Below, in pieces: positions 21,885 through 33,879 of a DNA stretch of 64,000 bases. How positions within the stretch are numbered: position 1 is the stretch's first letter; each line of letters begins with the position of its first letter. Source of the DNA: Jaltomata sinuosa (Eukaryota > Streptophyta > Magnoliopsida > Solanales > Solanaceae). A model generated the notes under the pieces. That model saw nothing but the letters and a program-made list of their open reading frames with translations. It was not told the origin of the DNA and made no database searches. The translations under genes were made by a program, and so were the position numbers. Where the stretch lies: positions 62,001 to 126,000 of the forward strand of contig QJPP01000002.1 of assembly GCA_003996215.1 (NCBI GenBank). Reading direction: 5' to 3'.

Positions 21885-23758
21885 ATGGATTATGATCCAA
21901 AGGCTGGTGTTAAGGGACTAGTTGATGCTGGAATTGTGGAGATTCCAAGAATTTTCATTAGGCCACCTCATGAACTTGCTGAGGAGTTGAATATGTGCAA
22001 GTCAACTCTACAGGTTCCAGTGGTGGATCTCAGTGGCATAGAAGTTGAAGATGGGCGAAAGAAGATTGTTGATGAAATAAGGGAAGCATCCGAGAAATGG
22101 GGCCTTTTCCAACTAATAAATCATGGAGTTCCTTCAAGTGTTTTGGAAGGAATGATCGATGGGACTCGTAAATTTCATGAACAAGATGTTGAAGTGAAGA
22201 AAGAGTACTATTCATCCGACCCAACAGCAAGACGAGTTAGATATGATAGCAATCTTCATCTGTACAAAACAAAAGGAATGACTTCAAGCTGGAAGGATAT
22301 GTTGCGCATCTCTGGTCACAATACTGAACCTGAAGAAATACCACCAGTTTGCAGGTAATTACGTATTTTCTGCACTTGAATTTCAATTCTAGATCTGTCC
22401 TGTTTGATGCAGACAGGGTGTTGAAGTTTTTGCCTTAAATCTACAGTTTTTATTCAGCAGAGGTCACTGCCCGGCCCTTCACTGTTATGACCGAAATAAT
22501 CAGATCTTATGCGGGTTCTAGCAAAGCAAACCTCGAAAGATGATTAATAATAAGACAAAAGCAAAATATACCAAAAAAGACACAATAAGTTAATGTGGTT
22601 TGGTCAATCGATCTACATTAATAGATGGAGATGAGAAATCCACTTATATAAAAAAGAGTACAAAAATATCGAGAGATATAATCTCACAAAATCCACTCAG
22701 AATTAAAAGAGGTTCACACAAGTAGCAGCCTAACACTTGAGTCTCACAAATTCTTCCCCTAAATAGGATGGATTCTCAAAACCCTTAGGAATATATTGTG
22801 GATATTTTCAAGTGAGAAGACAGAGCCTCAATTTATAGATTCCAAAACCTTTTCCTACAAGAGAAACCCAATTAGGGCAAGAAAATCACGGAAAACACCG
22901 AACATGTGTACGGTGGTCTATCTTCATTTCTAATTGATATTTGGATACGTGTTGCCTGTGGTGGATCTTAGAGTATAACTTAAGGGGTCACCGGGAACTC
23001 CAGTACCTTTTGCCCAAACCTTGTATATATATTAAAATCCACTAGATATCTCTAAATGTTTGATCTTTATGGTATTTTGTAACATAGTCGTCTCTGATCT
23101 TTTCCTAATGTCCAGGAAACCAGCCCTAGAGTACATAAATCATGTCATAAAACTAGGGGACATTCTTCTTGGCTTACTATCGGAAGCTCTTGGGCTAAAA
23201 TCAGACCACCTGAAAGCCACAGAATGTGCCATAGCACAATGGCTGTCATGCCATTACTATCCGGCATGCCCACAGCCAGAGCTAACTCTTGGTTCTGTTA
23301 GGCATACGGATCCTACTTTCCTTACCGTTCTCCTTCAAGATCAAAGTGGCGGGCTCCAAGTCATGCGTAATAACCAATGGGCCGATGTTGAACCGATTGA
23401 ACATGGTTTGGTTGCTAATATTGGTGACCTTCTTCAGGTTTGCAACAAAACACAACTTTTTATCTTCATTTCTTTACAAATTGTTAATCATCTCAATCTG
23501 ATTTTGTAACAGATCCTATCAAATGACAAGTTTGTAAGTGCAACTCATAGAGTTCTAGCAAATAAGGTAGGAACAAGGATTTCAGTGGGATGCTTCTTCA
23601 ATGGTCTTTTAGCACCTCCAAAGATGTTTGGTCCAATCAAAGAGCTCATATCAGATGAAAAACCTGCACTATATAAAGAATTTCTAGTTGCAGATTATGT
23701 CACGAAGTATTTCTCCAAGCCTCTCGATAAGACTGCCCTTGATCTTTTCAGACTGTGA
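21885..23758 (+). CDS. 2-oxoglutarate/Fe(II)-dependent dioxygenase, second subfamily, shortened N-terminus (ODD7)
   Basis: Exons 21885-22354, 23116-23437 and 23513-23758 encode 345 residues, the shortest intact copy. It starts MDYDPKAGVKG, whereas ODD6 starts MDFDPSDEIKAIDDTKAGVKG: ten codons including the conserved IDDT are missing in frame. The rest is complete: WGLFQLINHGVP, EYYSSD, iron ligands H220, D222 (HTDPTF) and H276 (ATHRV), and R286/S288. GTRISVG replaces the usual GPRISVA around the 2-oxoglutarate motif, and VANIGDLLQ replaces VVNIGDLLQ. Intron 1 (761 bp) carries a 439-bp insertion. Probably expressed differently from its sisters because the promoter has been replaced; whether the short N-terminus is functional is uncertain. 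Confidence 0.86.
22473..22911. mobile_element. Insertion in ODD7 intron 1, LTR-like
   Basis: Compared with introns 1 of ODD6 and ODD10, the sequence 'gaggtcactgcc' is separated from 'ggtggtctat' by about 439 extra bases. The insert has features of a fragmentary Copia-type LTR (for example 'cctcaatttatagattcc', 'acacttgagtctcacaaatt'), but no clean termini or target duplication were found. Confidence 0.5.
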
Positions 23759-24975
23759 AGAGAGACCGAGCACGACCATCGCCAAGCAGCAGCGAAAATC
23801 ACCATAAAACAGCATAAAAGACTATCATCATTCATACTGAACAAATTCGGAGTTTGTGATCCGCTATACAATAATGTTTTAACAATGCCTATACTTATTC
23901 TGCTGTTTATTTTCAAACTAGTTTTGGGCACATGCGTTGCACGTGTTTCCCATGTTAATATGTATCAACTCATCCGAATGATATTATATATATTCTATGA
24001 AACACATTCGCGTAATGAGTAATAGAAAATGTAAAGAGTTTTTTATTTGTCATACAAGAATAATATTCAAATGTATATTATGTGCCAACATATACTAATT
24101 GTCGTGTTTTGATTAAAAAAGCGAGCAATTTATCAACATTACTCCATTTTCGTTTGTCACTGTGTGACACCTTAAAGAACTAAATTTGAATGCAAGAATA
24201 AACTACCTTATTGACTCAAACTAATCTGGAAGTTGTAGATACAAAACCAGCAATACTACAAATCAGCAATCTACTAAATTCTGGAAAAAAAATATTGGTG
24301 TCTTGCTTGATGTTTGATAGTCATAATAACAATTTTAGTAAGTAGTGGTATTCTTCTTAAGAACTGTTGAAGGATATATATATTAGTTGGAAAGGTAACA
24401 AAACGTGAAATAATGATACAAGTTGAATTGAGAATCTACTCAAAACTTTGAATCAATTTCATATAGCAAAAGATATACAAATTGATAACTAAAAATAAAT
24501 AACTTAAAAGCAAAGTTGTAAAAAAGATTAAAAACAATGGAAACCTCACTATCCAAGGTTTAATATGAAGTAGAAAAGCTCTGCACTGAATAGTTGAAAG
24601 TTGAAAATAACACACGGACGTGAAGCGGATAATCAATATCAAGAGGTAGATGAAGAATAGCATTATGTTTTTCAAAATAGGCGATTGAAGTTGATGTAAT
24701 TGTAGATCTTCAAACGAACTAAAAATCTCACATCACAAACAATTTCAACATTGTTTGATTTTTTAAAAATTCTATTGTTGTGCATGGCTTTATGAGTGTT
24801 TTTTTTGCAGACTTTTAAGATAGAAGAAATTGGAGAAACTGAGGCTTAGGATGTAAGATATATATCCTTTTAGAATTCAAAACATCACAAACTTTTTAGT
24901 TGCTCCTAATACAATGTATATGTACGTTTTTGTATTTAATTGGTCTATTTATTATTTTAAACATGCTACCATAAT
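23759..24975. other. ODD7 3' UTR, then inserted AT-rich DNA
   Basis: The ODD7 3' UTR matches its sisters up to 'ctgctgtttattttcaaa' (23918). The expected continuation (a stretch like 'ttatgtatacttcattttgt') reappears only at about 26965. The intervening 3 kb is therefore inserted repeat DNA. It begins with 'gttttgggcacatgcgttgc' and includes the hAT element below. Confidence 0.7.
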
Positions 24976-25886
24976 TAGGGGTGTACATGGACCGGGTTGG
25001 TTCGGTTTTTTTAAAAACCAAACCAAACCATTAGTGTTGGGTTGTTAAATTTTTAAACCAAACCAAACCAATAAAAGTCGGATTTTTCAACCTCGAGTTT
25101 TTTCGGGTTATTTCGGTTTCCTCGGGTTTTTTGTGTTATTTCGGATTTTTTTTTCCGGTAAAGTCTTCATATAAACATATAATCAACTTGTGTTTTAAAT
25201 ATTTCTTTAGTCCTAGCAAGATACAACTATCTAAGGTATTTCTTAAAAAAAATAACACAATATATAAATGAGTGATGACATTAATAAACTATTCAACCAA
25301 AAAAATAATGAAATCGCATAGAATAAATATTGCATATTAATAAGTCATTATAAAAATAATCATAATTTAAAAGTATCAAGTCATACTAAAATAAGTCTAA
25401 GTATTAAATATGACTAAATATTAAACAAAAAAATAAAATTAATTTAGGTATTTATGCAAAATTAAAGAATAGATATCTAACATGATTGTCATTCTTAGTG
25501 TTGAATTGAATAATTTTTTGTTAGCATTAGTATTGATTTGAGCTTTATTTGAGTTACTAATATCTATGGGTTATAAAAACTTATTGGACCATTTAAAATT
25601 CCAACTTTAAACTTGAAATAATATGTTGAAAGATAAAAACTATTAAAAATTTAAGAAATATTTATAAATTACATCACAATAAAAAATTTTAAAAATAGTA
25701 TATATATGTAATATCGGGTTGGTTCGGTTTGACTTTTTTAAGTTAAAACCAAACCAAACCAATTATAGTCGGGTTTTTTTTTCCAACACCAAACCAAGTC
25801 AAACCAAATCACTAGTCAGATTTTTTTTGCGGTTCGATTTGGTTTACGGTTTGATTCGATTTGCGGTTCAGTTTTGTTCACCCCTA
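24976..25886. mobile_element. Non-autonomous hAT element, 911 bp
   Basis: Perfect 8-base direct repeats ACCATAAT flank it (24968-24975 and 25887-25894). Termini are TAGGGGTG and CACCCCTA, the usual hAT type. Subterminal regions are rich in inverted GGTTCGGTTT/AAACCAAACC words (left 'accgggttggttcggttt', right 'tttggtttacggtttgattc' and neighbours). The AT-rich interior has no transposase frame. Confidence 0.9.
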
Positions 25887-25894
25887 ACCATAAT

Positions 25895-28265
25895 ATATAA
25901 ATTCATGATAATTTCATAACAAACTTTAAATTTTTATTATATTATTCCACATGAATTAATAATAGGAGTATATGTTTAGATGAAGGGAAAAATAGTCGTT
26001 CACCTTTTGAGGGTTATTTTAATCTTTCTATTTTTCTGGTTTAGTACTCCTCTCTTTCAAAATACTTGTTACAATTTTCTTTTTGATAGTCAAACAATTT
26101 GAACTTTGACCAATATTTCAACATGTATTTTTTCATCATATCGATATGAGGAAAATTGCAACTTATAGTATTTATCGTATAGTTTCAAATATCTAAATTT
26201 AAAATTTAAAATATTGAAATAATATATCTAATTTAATTTAAATCCGAAGATTAGTCAAATTTACTCCCCTAAAAAAACATAGAAAATTTATATGTCATTG
26301 TTACTATATTTATTACTCATTTTCCGTTTCACTCTAGTTGAAGAATCAAAAAATACACCTCATATACACGTTAAGTTCATCAACTAATCATTATGAGAGG
26401 TAATTAAAAAAAAATTGTAAAAGGGCAAAATTGATCCGTCAATTTTTAGGAAATGGAAGAGACTCAACATCATCACTAAATTATGGTTATTTATTATGAA
26501 ATGTCATTAATGAGTGGAGTATATTTATATATATTAATTATTAGCAGTAGCATTTAGAAGAACGTATATTTACATTATGCAAAAAAAAAAAAAAAAAAAA
26601 AAACTTAAAAAGCCAGAACGTGTGCTGGAACTTTAAGACAGGGATGAAGGAGTATAATCTCTTAAACATCTAACTTACTCACATGTGTATGGGACCATTA
26701 AAATAGGAATTAAGGAGTAATTAAACCTGACTGTTAAGCTTCTTATTTCATAACTGCACTATAATTCAGCATTAAGGTAAAAAAATATTATTTATTATTT
26801 AACTAATAATTAATTAGATTTATATTTTTTTAATTTAGTATAGGGGTAAAATGGTAATCTAACTTTTCACTTTGAAGCTTTTTTTCAATTTAGTGTAGGA
26901 GTAAAATGGTAATCTAACTTTTCACTTTTAATATAATATGATATGATGAAGGTATAAAATCAAGAAAACGCTCTCTTATGTATACTTCATTTTGTTCACC
27001 CCTTCCTCTAATAATCTATGTACTCTGTTTAAGCCCAAATAGAACTTGTTCATACAAAAGTAAAATACTCACCAAATTCTGGTTTTGGGATAAAGAAAAA
27101 AGAGTACACATATCTTATAATATGTATTATATGTTGCCTGTTGGTGTGTAAGCATTTTAATATTAAATATATTATATTAAAGTGTATCAGATATGCTCAT
27201 GAGTTGCATTTTCATTATTTTGCTTTAGTAGAATTTGATGTCTCATTATTCACATTTGACAAGAATGAGGTCAATTATTCTTGGTGTAACTCTTGTAATC
27301 ACCAGCTCTTTAGTACCCACATTCTACCTCATTATGTCTTGTAACACTTGTAACATCCAAGCCATAATCCTCTCATAACTCACGCATTCTACTACCCACA
27401 TTCTTCCTATTCATTACAAGGAATAATTCCTCACCTATAAATAGAGGTGGTCTTATTTTGTGTTCTTTACAAGAAAATATAGAGAAAAAATTAAGATGAA
27501 AAGTGGATAAGAATTATATTGTGTTTATATTTTGAGGTTAGTGTAGTGAAAAAGAGACTTGAAACAAAGAAAATATTTTTAAGTCTTCAATTATATTCAT
27601 TATACAAAAGAGAGCAATTATATGTAGAAGGAAGGTATTTTTTTGGTGGAGCTTTGGACTCTTCAACTAATCCGGAGTTGTTTGAGTTGTATGACGTCGT
27701 TGAACTGTTGTATCTTGGAGAGGATAAATCAAGAGTGATACTGTTGAATCAGTGTAGATTATGCCGCAATGGGCTTGAATCTCTTTAAAGAGAGCGAGAT
27801 ATCCGCACCTCAGCTTGAATATATTTTTCAACTGTAATTATTATAATTTGTTGTATATTACACCAACATTGCCTCGTTTAAAACCTTGTCAAAAAAATTC
27901 TATGGGACAAAACCTTAACCAAAAAAAAAGAATACAATACATATTTTGCACCCCCGATAAAAAAATCACTTTATTTCTCGAAGACGTACATTTCAATCTT
28001 GTATATATCAATTTCTCAAATATCAAAATTGGTAATGCTTTAACGAGCAGATTCACCAAATTATCAATCGAACGAAATACTTTCAGTTATATCTTCTTTG
28101 TTGATGTCCTTCTCAATACATTATTGTGCCATATATCATTCTAAGTCTTGTAAAATGATACACTATGAGGTTGTTTGGTAGGATGTATAAGAGCACTGTT
28201 GAATATAGTAACATATTAATAATGTAGATATTAATTATATTAAGATTATTTCTTACGCATTATTA
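25895..28265. other. AT-rich intergenic DNA after the hAT element
   Basis: Holds a 23-base poly-A run (26581-26603), a direct duplication of about 57 bp at 26827-26930 ('taaaatggtaatctaactt' twice), the displaced ODD7 downstream block (about 26960-27110), and an LTR-like stretch with a TATA-like 'cctataaatagagg' near 27436. No supportable gene; the short frames at 27519-27788 and 27815-28144 have no recognisable domain. Confidence 0.5.
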
Positions 28266-29054
28266 TTGACACTCAATTTTGGCCTGATATTTTTCAAATT
28301 AATATTTTTTAAATCTTTTATTCGTTAAATTGCACATAATACAATTTTCACATATTTTTCTCAATGTTAACACAATTTGTTGATAATTATTCTCATATTT
28401 GAAAATATTGAGATTTTTATCTATTTTTTATCACAGTCTATTAATACATAAATCGAAGGAGATATTCTTTACACAAATAAATTAAATAGCACGTGATTTT
28501 AGGTAAGCCATAGTTTTAAACACATAATTTTAGGTAAACTATGGTTTTGAGCACACGATTTTAGTAACTCATGATTTTATTTTGTCACCTAAATGATTTA
28601 GGATTTTAAAATTTTCTATAAAGTATCTCATATACACTACACATTCCTTTCCTTGATGGTGGAAATTTCTAAATTTGACAAAATTCCAAAGAGCAAGGGC
28701 AGACTCAGATATTTTCTTGTTGCTCGTGTCTTCTCCGACACTCCACCACCACCCCGCCGGAATCCGACAATCTCCGTTCAACTCTGATGAAACCCAGATC
28801 TGCCACACTCCAGCCTCACGTCGCCACTGTTTCGACCAGACACACCAAAGTCCCTCTCTTCTCCGGTTAAACACCAACCAAACAACCAGTCACTGTCTTC
28901 TCCGGCGCAAACCACCAGAAACACCAGCCCTCCCCCTTCATTGTTTTACTATCCAGCTAGCCATCTCCGGCAAACATGAAACCCCCCCCCCCCACCATCT
29001 TCTCCCACGAAACCAGCGAGCTCCAATCTCCACCGGATCCACAACCCAACAAAC

Positions 29055-29322
29055 TGTTATGTTTTTTGGAGATTTTGGAGAGAGATGCAAACAATAAAAT
29101 GGAAAATATGAATGAAAACTTTCTCATATTAATTTCATTAATAATAAGCCTTTATATAGGCACATAAACAAAGTAGTAGACTCCTCCTATATCTAAAGTA
29201 CTAAACTCTTATTAAAACTAATAAACTGAATATTCAACTAAATCAATAATTAGACTCCTCAAATAACTAAACAACTAATTATTCTAGAAACTATGTAGCA
29301 GTAACAGATGCAATATCCAACA
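29055..29322 (-). repeat. 3' LTR of the TR-GAG element
   Basis: 268-bp direct repeat, TG...CA ended (TGTTATG on the + strand, ending TCCAACA). Confidence 0.92.
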
Positions 29323-29348
29323 CTCCTCCTTGCTTCTGTTGCTGCAAT

Positions 29349-30206
29349 CTAGTAAAGTTCGTCCTCCTGAGTTTCTTCTTCCATTAGTAGTGCTTGTGAG
29401 TTGTTTTGATCTTTGAACTTGCACACTTTTGTAACATGACCTGTTTGTTTGCAATTTCCACATATTGCGTCAGATCTCCACCAACAAAATTTTTCTAAGT
29501 GTGTTTTCTTCTTGCAATATTTGCAAGGAGGATAATCAATTTTTTCTTTTTGGTGTTTTACATAAAAAATACTTTCATCAACTTTATCTTGTCTGAAAGC
29601 TCTTCTTTGCTCTTGTGCTTGAAGAGCACTTATTAATTCTGCAAGAGATATGGTAGAGAGATCTTTAGACTCTTCTAGCGCAGAGATTTTTGACTCAAAT
29701 CTCTCTGGAATAGTCACAAGAATTTTTTCAACTATTCTGTTATCTTTAAAATCCTCGCCAAGCAACCTGATTCTATTGACAATCAAAGAGATCTTGTCAG
29801 AATACTTAGTGATGGTCTCACCCTCTTGCATTCTAAGAGATTCAAAATCCCTTTTCAAATTCAAGATCTGATTTTGTCTGCCTCGTTCACTTCCTTGATA
29901 CTCCTTTTCGAGTTTGTCCCAAGCTTCTTTCGCTGTCTCACATGCAATTATTTTAGAGAAGATAGAATCTCCAACTGAATTTTGAATCACAATTTTGGCT
30001 TTGCATCTTCTGGTTTTCTCTTCTGAAAGAGTTTTGATTTGGGCAGAAGTAGAATTTTCAGGGAGTGGTTGTAAAGGTGATCCTTCCGTTACAACTTCCC
30101 ACAAATCATAAGCTTCAAGATAAGACTTCATCTTCACTGCCCAAATTTGATAATTTTCACCAGTGAAAATTTGTGGAGCAGTCAAAGAAAGACCATTGCT
30201 TGCCAT
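29349..30206 (-). CDS. Copia-type Gag polyprotein (285 aa) of the TR-GAG element
   Basis: Intact 285-codon frame on the minus strand, starting MASNGLSLTAPQIFTGENY. The N-terminal half has the Copia Gag pattern (YQIWAVKMKSYLEAYDLWE, then AKEAWDKLEKEYQGS and MQEGETITKYSDKISLIVN). The C-terminal part has two zinc-knuckle-like segments: a diverged one (CKYCKKKTHLEKFC) and a canonical one (CGNCKQTGHVTKVC). The protein would bind RNA and form virus-like particles in the cytoplasm. It is followed directly by the polypurine tract, so no pol was ever present in this copy. Undamaged reading frame, in agreement with the near-identical LTRs. Confidence 0.92.
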   Translation of the reverse strand: MASNGLSLTAPQIFTGENYQIWAVKMKSYLEAYDLWEVVTEGSPLQPLPENSTSAQIKTLSEEKTRRCKAKIVIQNSVGDSIFSKIIACETAKEAWDKLEKEYQGSERGRQNQILNLKRDFESLRMQEGETITKYSDKISLIVNRIRLLGEDFKDNRIVEKILVTIPERFESKISALEESKDLSTISLAELISALQAQEQRRAFRQDKVDESIFYVKHQKEKIDYPPCKYCKKKTHLEKFCWWRSDAICGNCKQTGHVTKVCKFKDQNNSQALLMEEETQEDELY

Positions 30207-30392
30207 GGTTGATGAAAAATAGGTTAAAAGTGGTATGGATTAAAATTGGTTAAAATTGATATTGGTTGAAAATAGCCCTGAGCGTTAAAAGTAAGCACGG
30301 GTTAAAATAAGTTGAAAATGAGTATGGATTAAAAATAGTTGAAAGTTTTTTTCCTCAACAAAGGCACAAGATCATGAAGGCGCTGATACCAC

Positions 30393-30659
30393 TGTTATGT
30401 TTTTTGGAGATTTTGGAGAGAGATGCAAACAATAAAATGAAAATATGAATGAAAACTTTCTCATATTAATTTCATTAATAATAAGCCTTTATATAGGCAC
30501 ATAAACAAAGTAGTAGACTCCTCCTATATCTAAAGTACTAAACTCTTATTAAAACTAATAAACTGAATATTCAACTAAATCAATAATTAGACTCCTCAAA
30601 TAACTAAACAACTAATTATTCTAGAAACTATGTAGCAGTAACAGATGCAATATCCAACA
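30393..30659 (-). repeat. 5' LTR of the TR-GAG element
   Basis: 267-bp direct repeat of the LTR at 29055-29322; by eye one G shorter. Confidence 0.92.
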
Positions 30660-32025
30660 CAAACAACACGAACAGGAGCTCGCCGGAGCTCCGTTCAACA
30701 AAACCACTAGACCTATACCACCACTTCCTCTTCACTGCTCCGTCGAGCTTCACCGGTCTCTGACCAGAAAACATGGCTACGCCGAGCTCCAAGTTCCAAC
30801 AACAGCCAAGCAACGAGCTCCGACCAGACCCACGACCACCTTCAGATCTGACCAGAAAATATTTGCTCCAGTAACCTGTTTCCTTTCCGTATTTCTGTTC
30901 ACATTTATGTATATTTCTAGTGTTCAGGTCTTTCCCGTTATTTTAGATTATTTTTTCTCTCACATTCTCTTATTAATTTTGTGTTTGTTCTGGTTATGAA
31001 AAGAATTTTGATGATTATGTTCATTGTTTTATTTGAGTTATTTTTGTTCTACGTTTGAGCAATATAGGACTGTTTTATTTATTTTTTGATGGTTTTGAGA
31101 TTGTGTTTTCTTCATTTATATTGTTGCTCTATATTTTGTTCACATCTGATTGTTTATTTTTTGATTTATTTGAACTAGTATCATGCATTTTCTTCAAGAT
31201 TTTCCAGCAATCAGTGTTGCTGCTACCATTTAGCTACTGTTTGTTAGTTGATCTAGACTATTTTACATTATTTTGCTAGTTTCATATTGATTTTGGAGAA
31301 TATCAAATTTAATTGGCCAATGAAAGGATCTCTTCGTCGGATTTTTGAGGTCTTCCCGTAATAAAAGATCGATGTTATTTTGAGTTTGATTATTTTATAT
31401 CGAATATTAATTTAATTGACCGATGAAGAAATTTTCGTCGATTTTCAAGGCCTGCAATGTATATAAGACGTGTTTACTTTTAGTTATTATTTATTTAATT
31501 TTTTTTGATTAATTTTCATTCATTACTAACACTTTTACTAAGTGTGTTTACAGGTACACAAAATTATTTTCCGAAGAAGATATCCGAATTAAAATTTAAA
31601 GATGTTGTATAATTTTTTATTGTATTTATCCATTTTTAGCTAACGATAGGCAAATATTATGCCATTTCGTAAAAACTTTTTTCTTATATTCTTCGAGTTT
31701 TGGAGAGTCATTTTCTCTAACTCTGAAGAATCGGGACATCTATTTTATCTCCTCCTCAATTGAAAAAATGAGTTCAGTCGGGAACCACCGTTGTAGATTC
31801 TGAAGGATGCCTAACCCCTTCCTTTCGGAATAACTTGAACCCTTACCTAGAATCTAACTGGTTTTGTAGGCTAAAGTTTTTGTTTAATTATTAACAGATT
31901 TTCTAGTTTTTTTAAAATTAAGTGGCGACTCTTTTACTCTCTTTTTCTCTTAAATTATTTTTTAAACTAATTTATTTTTATTAATAATTTTTAGTGGATC
32001 CCGAAGTTGTGTCCTATCGGATATA

Positions 32026-32397
32026 ATAATTATTTAATTTGGTGTATTAATAATAACATGCATTGCATGATTTTTACAAAAAAATATTTATTTGCAAAAA
32101 TATCGTCCACATATATGGTGAAAAGGATGTGGAAAAAAAATTTGATCGGCAATTGTGTCTTTAACCATGCTAATGCATGCATTAAAACCCTTTGCATTAC
32201 CAATATCATGATTTGTTATGTATTAGTTATACATAAAATAATACCATATAAAGTGTATACCTAATGTATGCATAAATTGAAAAAGTGTTGCAAACAAAGT
32301 ATTAATAATACATAAAATTAATACATGTATTATTTTTTCAAATGCATCCCTTAAACGACTCTTATATGTATTAGAAAAGTAATGTAAAGGACCCACT
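32026..32397. other. AT-rich DNA between two transposons
   Basis: Contains MITE-like words ('tattaataatacataaaa', 'aatgcatcccttaaacgact') but no complete element or gene that I can delimit. Confidence 0.4.
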
Positions 32398-33189
32398 TAG
32401 GACCGGCTCGACTATGAGGCAACTAATAAAGCAACCGCTTGGGGCTTTAATTTTTTTGGGCCCCCTATTTTTTCTTAAAAATGTATTCTATTATATATAT
32501 TGTTTAAAAAATCTCATGTACTATTAAATTTGAAAAAAAAATTGGGTAGAAAACATAATAACTTTTCACCTTTTAATGTGAGGATTATTGTAATAATTGA
32601 GAAATGAAATAATTTTTAGGTGATTGTAGTATTCTTTCTTTCGATACTACCTATTTTATTGCCTCCTTTATATGGATCCTAACAACTAACATGAACCCAT
32701 GCATATTATTATTCTTATGTATACCCTTTCATTTCCTCTTTTACTATTTTTATTCTCTTATTATATATTTAACATTCTGAAATCTCAAACCTTTTGCATT
32801 TTGCAAAATTTGTTGTTTTTTACAAAAGATCAAAGTTTACTTTTTGATGTCTTTTCCAAAATTTCAAACGCTACAACAAGTTATCATCATTCATTATATT
32901 GAAGCAGCACAATACTATTATGATATCATTATATCAACTTCTCAAATTCTTGAGCCATGTTTTGTTATTCTAATTTTATATTATATGTTTTCATTAAAAA
33001 ATTGCATTGTTTACCTTCTTACTTCATAAGATCTGCGTACATTCTATCCTCTTTAGACCTCACTTGTAGGATTACACTAGATGTGTTATAGTTGTTATTG
33101 TTCAATTTAGATATGTCAACTAGAAAAAACAAATGAAGGCCTCTCTATGAAATTTGGCTTTAGGCTCCCAATCTTGTTGAGTCGATCCT
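32398..33189. mobile_element. Short-TIR DNA element, 792 bp, 9-bp target duplication
   Basis: Perfect 9-base direct repeats GGACCCACT flank it (32389-32397 and 33190-33198). Ends are TAGGACCGGCTCGAC and, inverted, AGGATCGACTCAAC. The interior is non-coding and includes an RTE-tail-like stretch ('gatctgcgtacattctatcc' near 33030, then 'gttgttattgtt'). The 9-bp duplication suggests a Mutator-like mechanism, but the TIR is short. Confidence 0.65.
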
Positions 33190-33495
33190 GGACCCACTAA
33201 GAAAAAGCTATGTTGTTAAATAATAAAATTCGTTGCAGAGTTAATGACGAATTATCAATAAAATCAATTTTTACACAGGCTATTTAATGACAGATTTATA
33301 ACAATTTTATTCCTAATTCCTATATTTTTATAGTGACAGAAGGAAGAAAATATGAAAAAAAAAAAAACAAAAAAGAGAGGATACGAAATGTCAAAGAGCT
33401 ATGGTCCCCTATGAAAATATAAAAAAAGAAAAAAAAGAGATGATACCAAATGTAAAAGAGCTATGGAAAAAAGAAGAGATGAATGATGATACCAA
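33190..33495. other. Simple A-rich DNA
   Basis: Contains two diverged copies of 'aatgtaaaagagctatgg' within A-rich sequence; a third copy follows the next element at about 35736. No gene. Confidence 0.5.
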
Positions 33496-33879
33496 GGTGT
33501 GTTTGGTATGGACGAAAATATTTTTTCATTTTTTGTGAAGTTCTTTTAATTTTTTCATGTTCGATTGGTCAGATATTTTGAAAAATATTTTCTCTAAGAA
33601 AACAAGCCCTTTAAAAATGAGAAAAATAACTTTCTTAATTGAAGTTGGGAAAACTAGGTGCATAATTAGTAACTTCCAAGTTCATTGTCTCCTCCATGCC
33701 CATCCAACGTCCCTAACCCTCATTCCTTGACCATCCACCTCTCCCCACCTCCGATCCTCACTCCCCACTACTCTATCGCACCTTCATAATGTTTTGTTAA
33801 TTACTTACATATAAATACTCTTAGACATTATTTTCTTACATATATACCAAACACTAGAAAATAAGTAAGAAATTAATTT

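Larger units (their letters stand above)
29055..30659 (-). mobile_element. Gag-only LTR retrotransposon (TR-GAG type), near-identical LTRs
   Basis: Two direct LTRs (29055-29322, 268 bp; 30393-30659, 267 bp) begin TGTTATG and end CCAACA, and by eye differ by one inserted G. The 5-bp target duplication CAAAC is perfect (29050-29054 and 30660-30664). On the minus strand the LTR is followed by GTGGTATCAGCGCC, a primer-binding site of the initiator-Met tRNA type. The polypurine tract GCAAGGAGGAG precedes the other LTR. The interior has one gag frame and no protease, integrase or reverse transcriptase. This matches described plant TR-GAG elements, which need another element's enzymes to move. LTR identity implies a recent insertion. 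Confidence 0.93.
28266..32025 (+). mobile_element. Degenerate long LTR, related to the solo LTR at 51207, split by a TR-GAG insertion
   Basis: The left end 'tgacactcaattttggcct' resembles the solo-LTR start TGTTGACACCCAATTTTGAC. Near the right end, 'tgcctaaccccttcctttcg', 'aacttgaacccttacc' and 'gtggcgactctt' match the 3' part of that LTR in the same order. Both have a GC-rich, proline-coding-looking stretch in the first third (here 28730-29050 and 30665-30860). The 1605-bp retrotransposon at 29055-30659 splits it. No clear target duplication; boundaries approximate. Confidence 0.55.

Noticed and set aside
27519..28144. Two + strand frames of about 89 and 109 codons
   Set aside because: Lie in LTR-like AT-rich DNA with a TATA-like box upstream; no recognisable domain, so not called as genes.
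28675..29097. Proline/His-rich frame on the + strand and its minus-strand partner
   Set aside because: Lies in the GC-rich block of a degenerate LTR, is open in both strands and runs into the TR-GAG LTR; no gene-like features.
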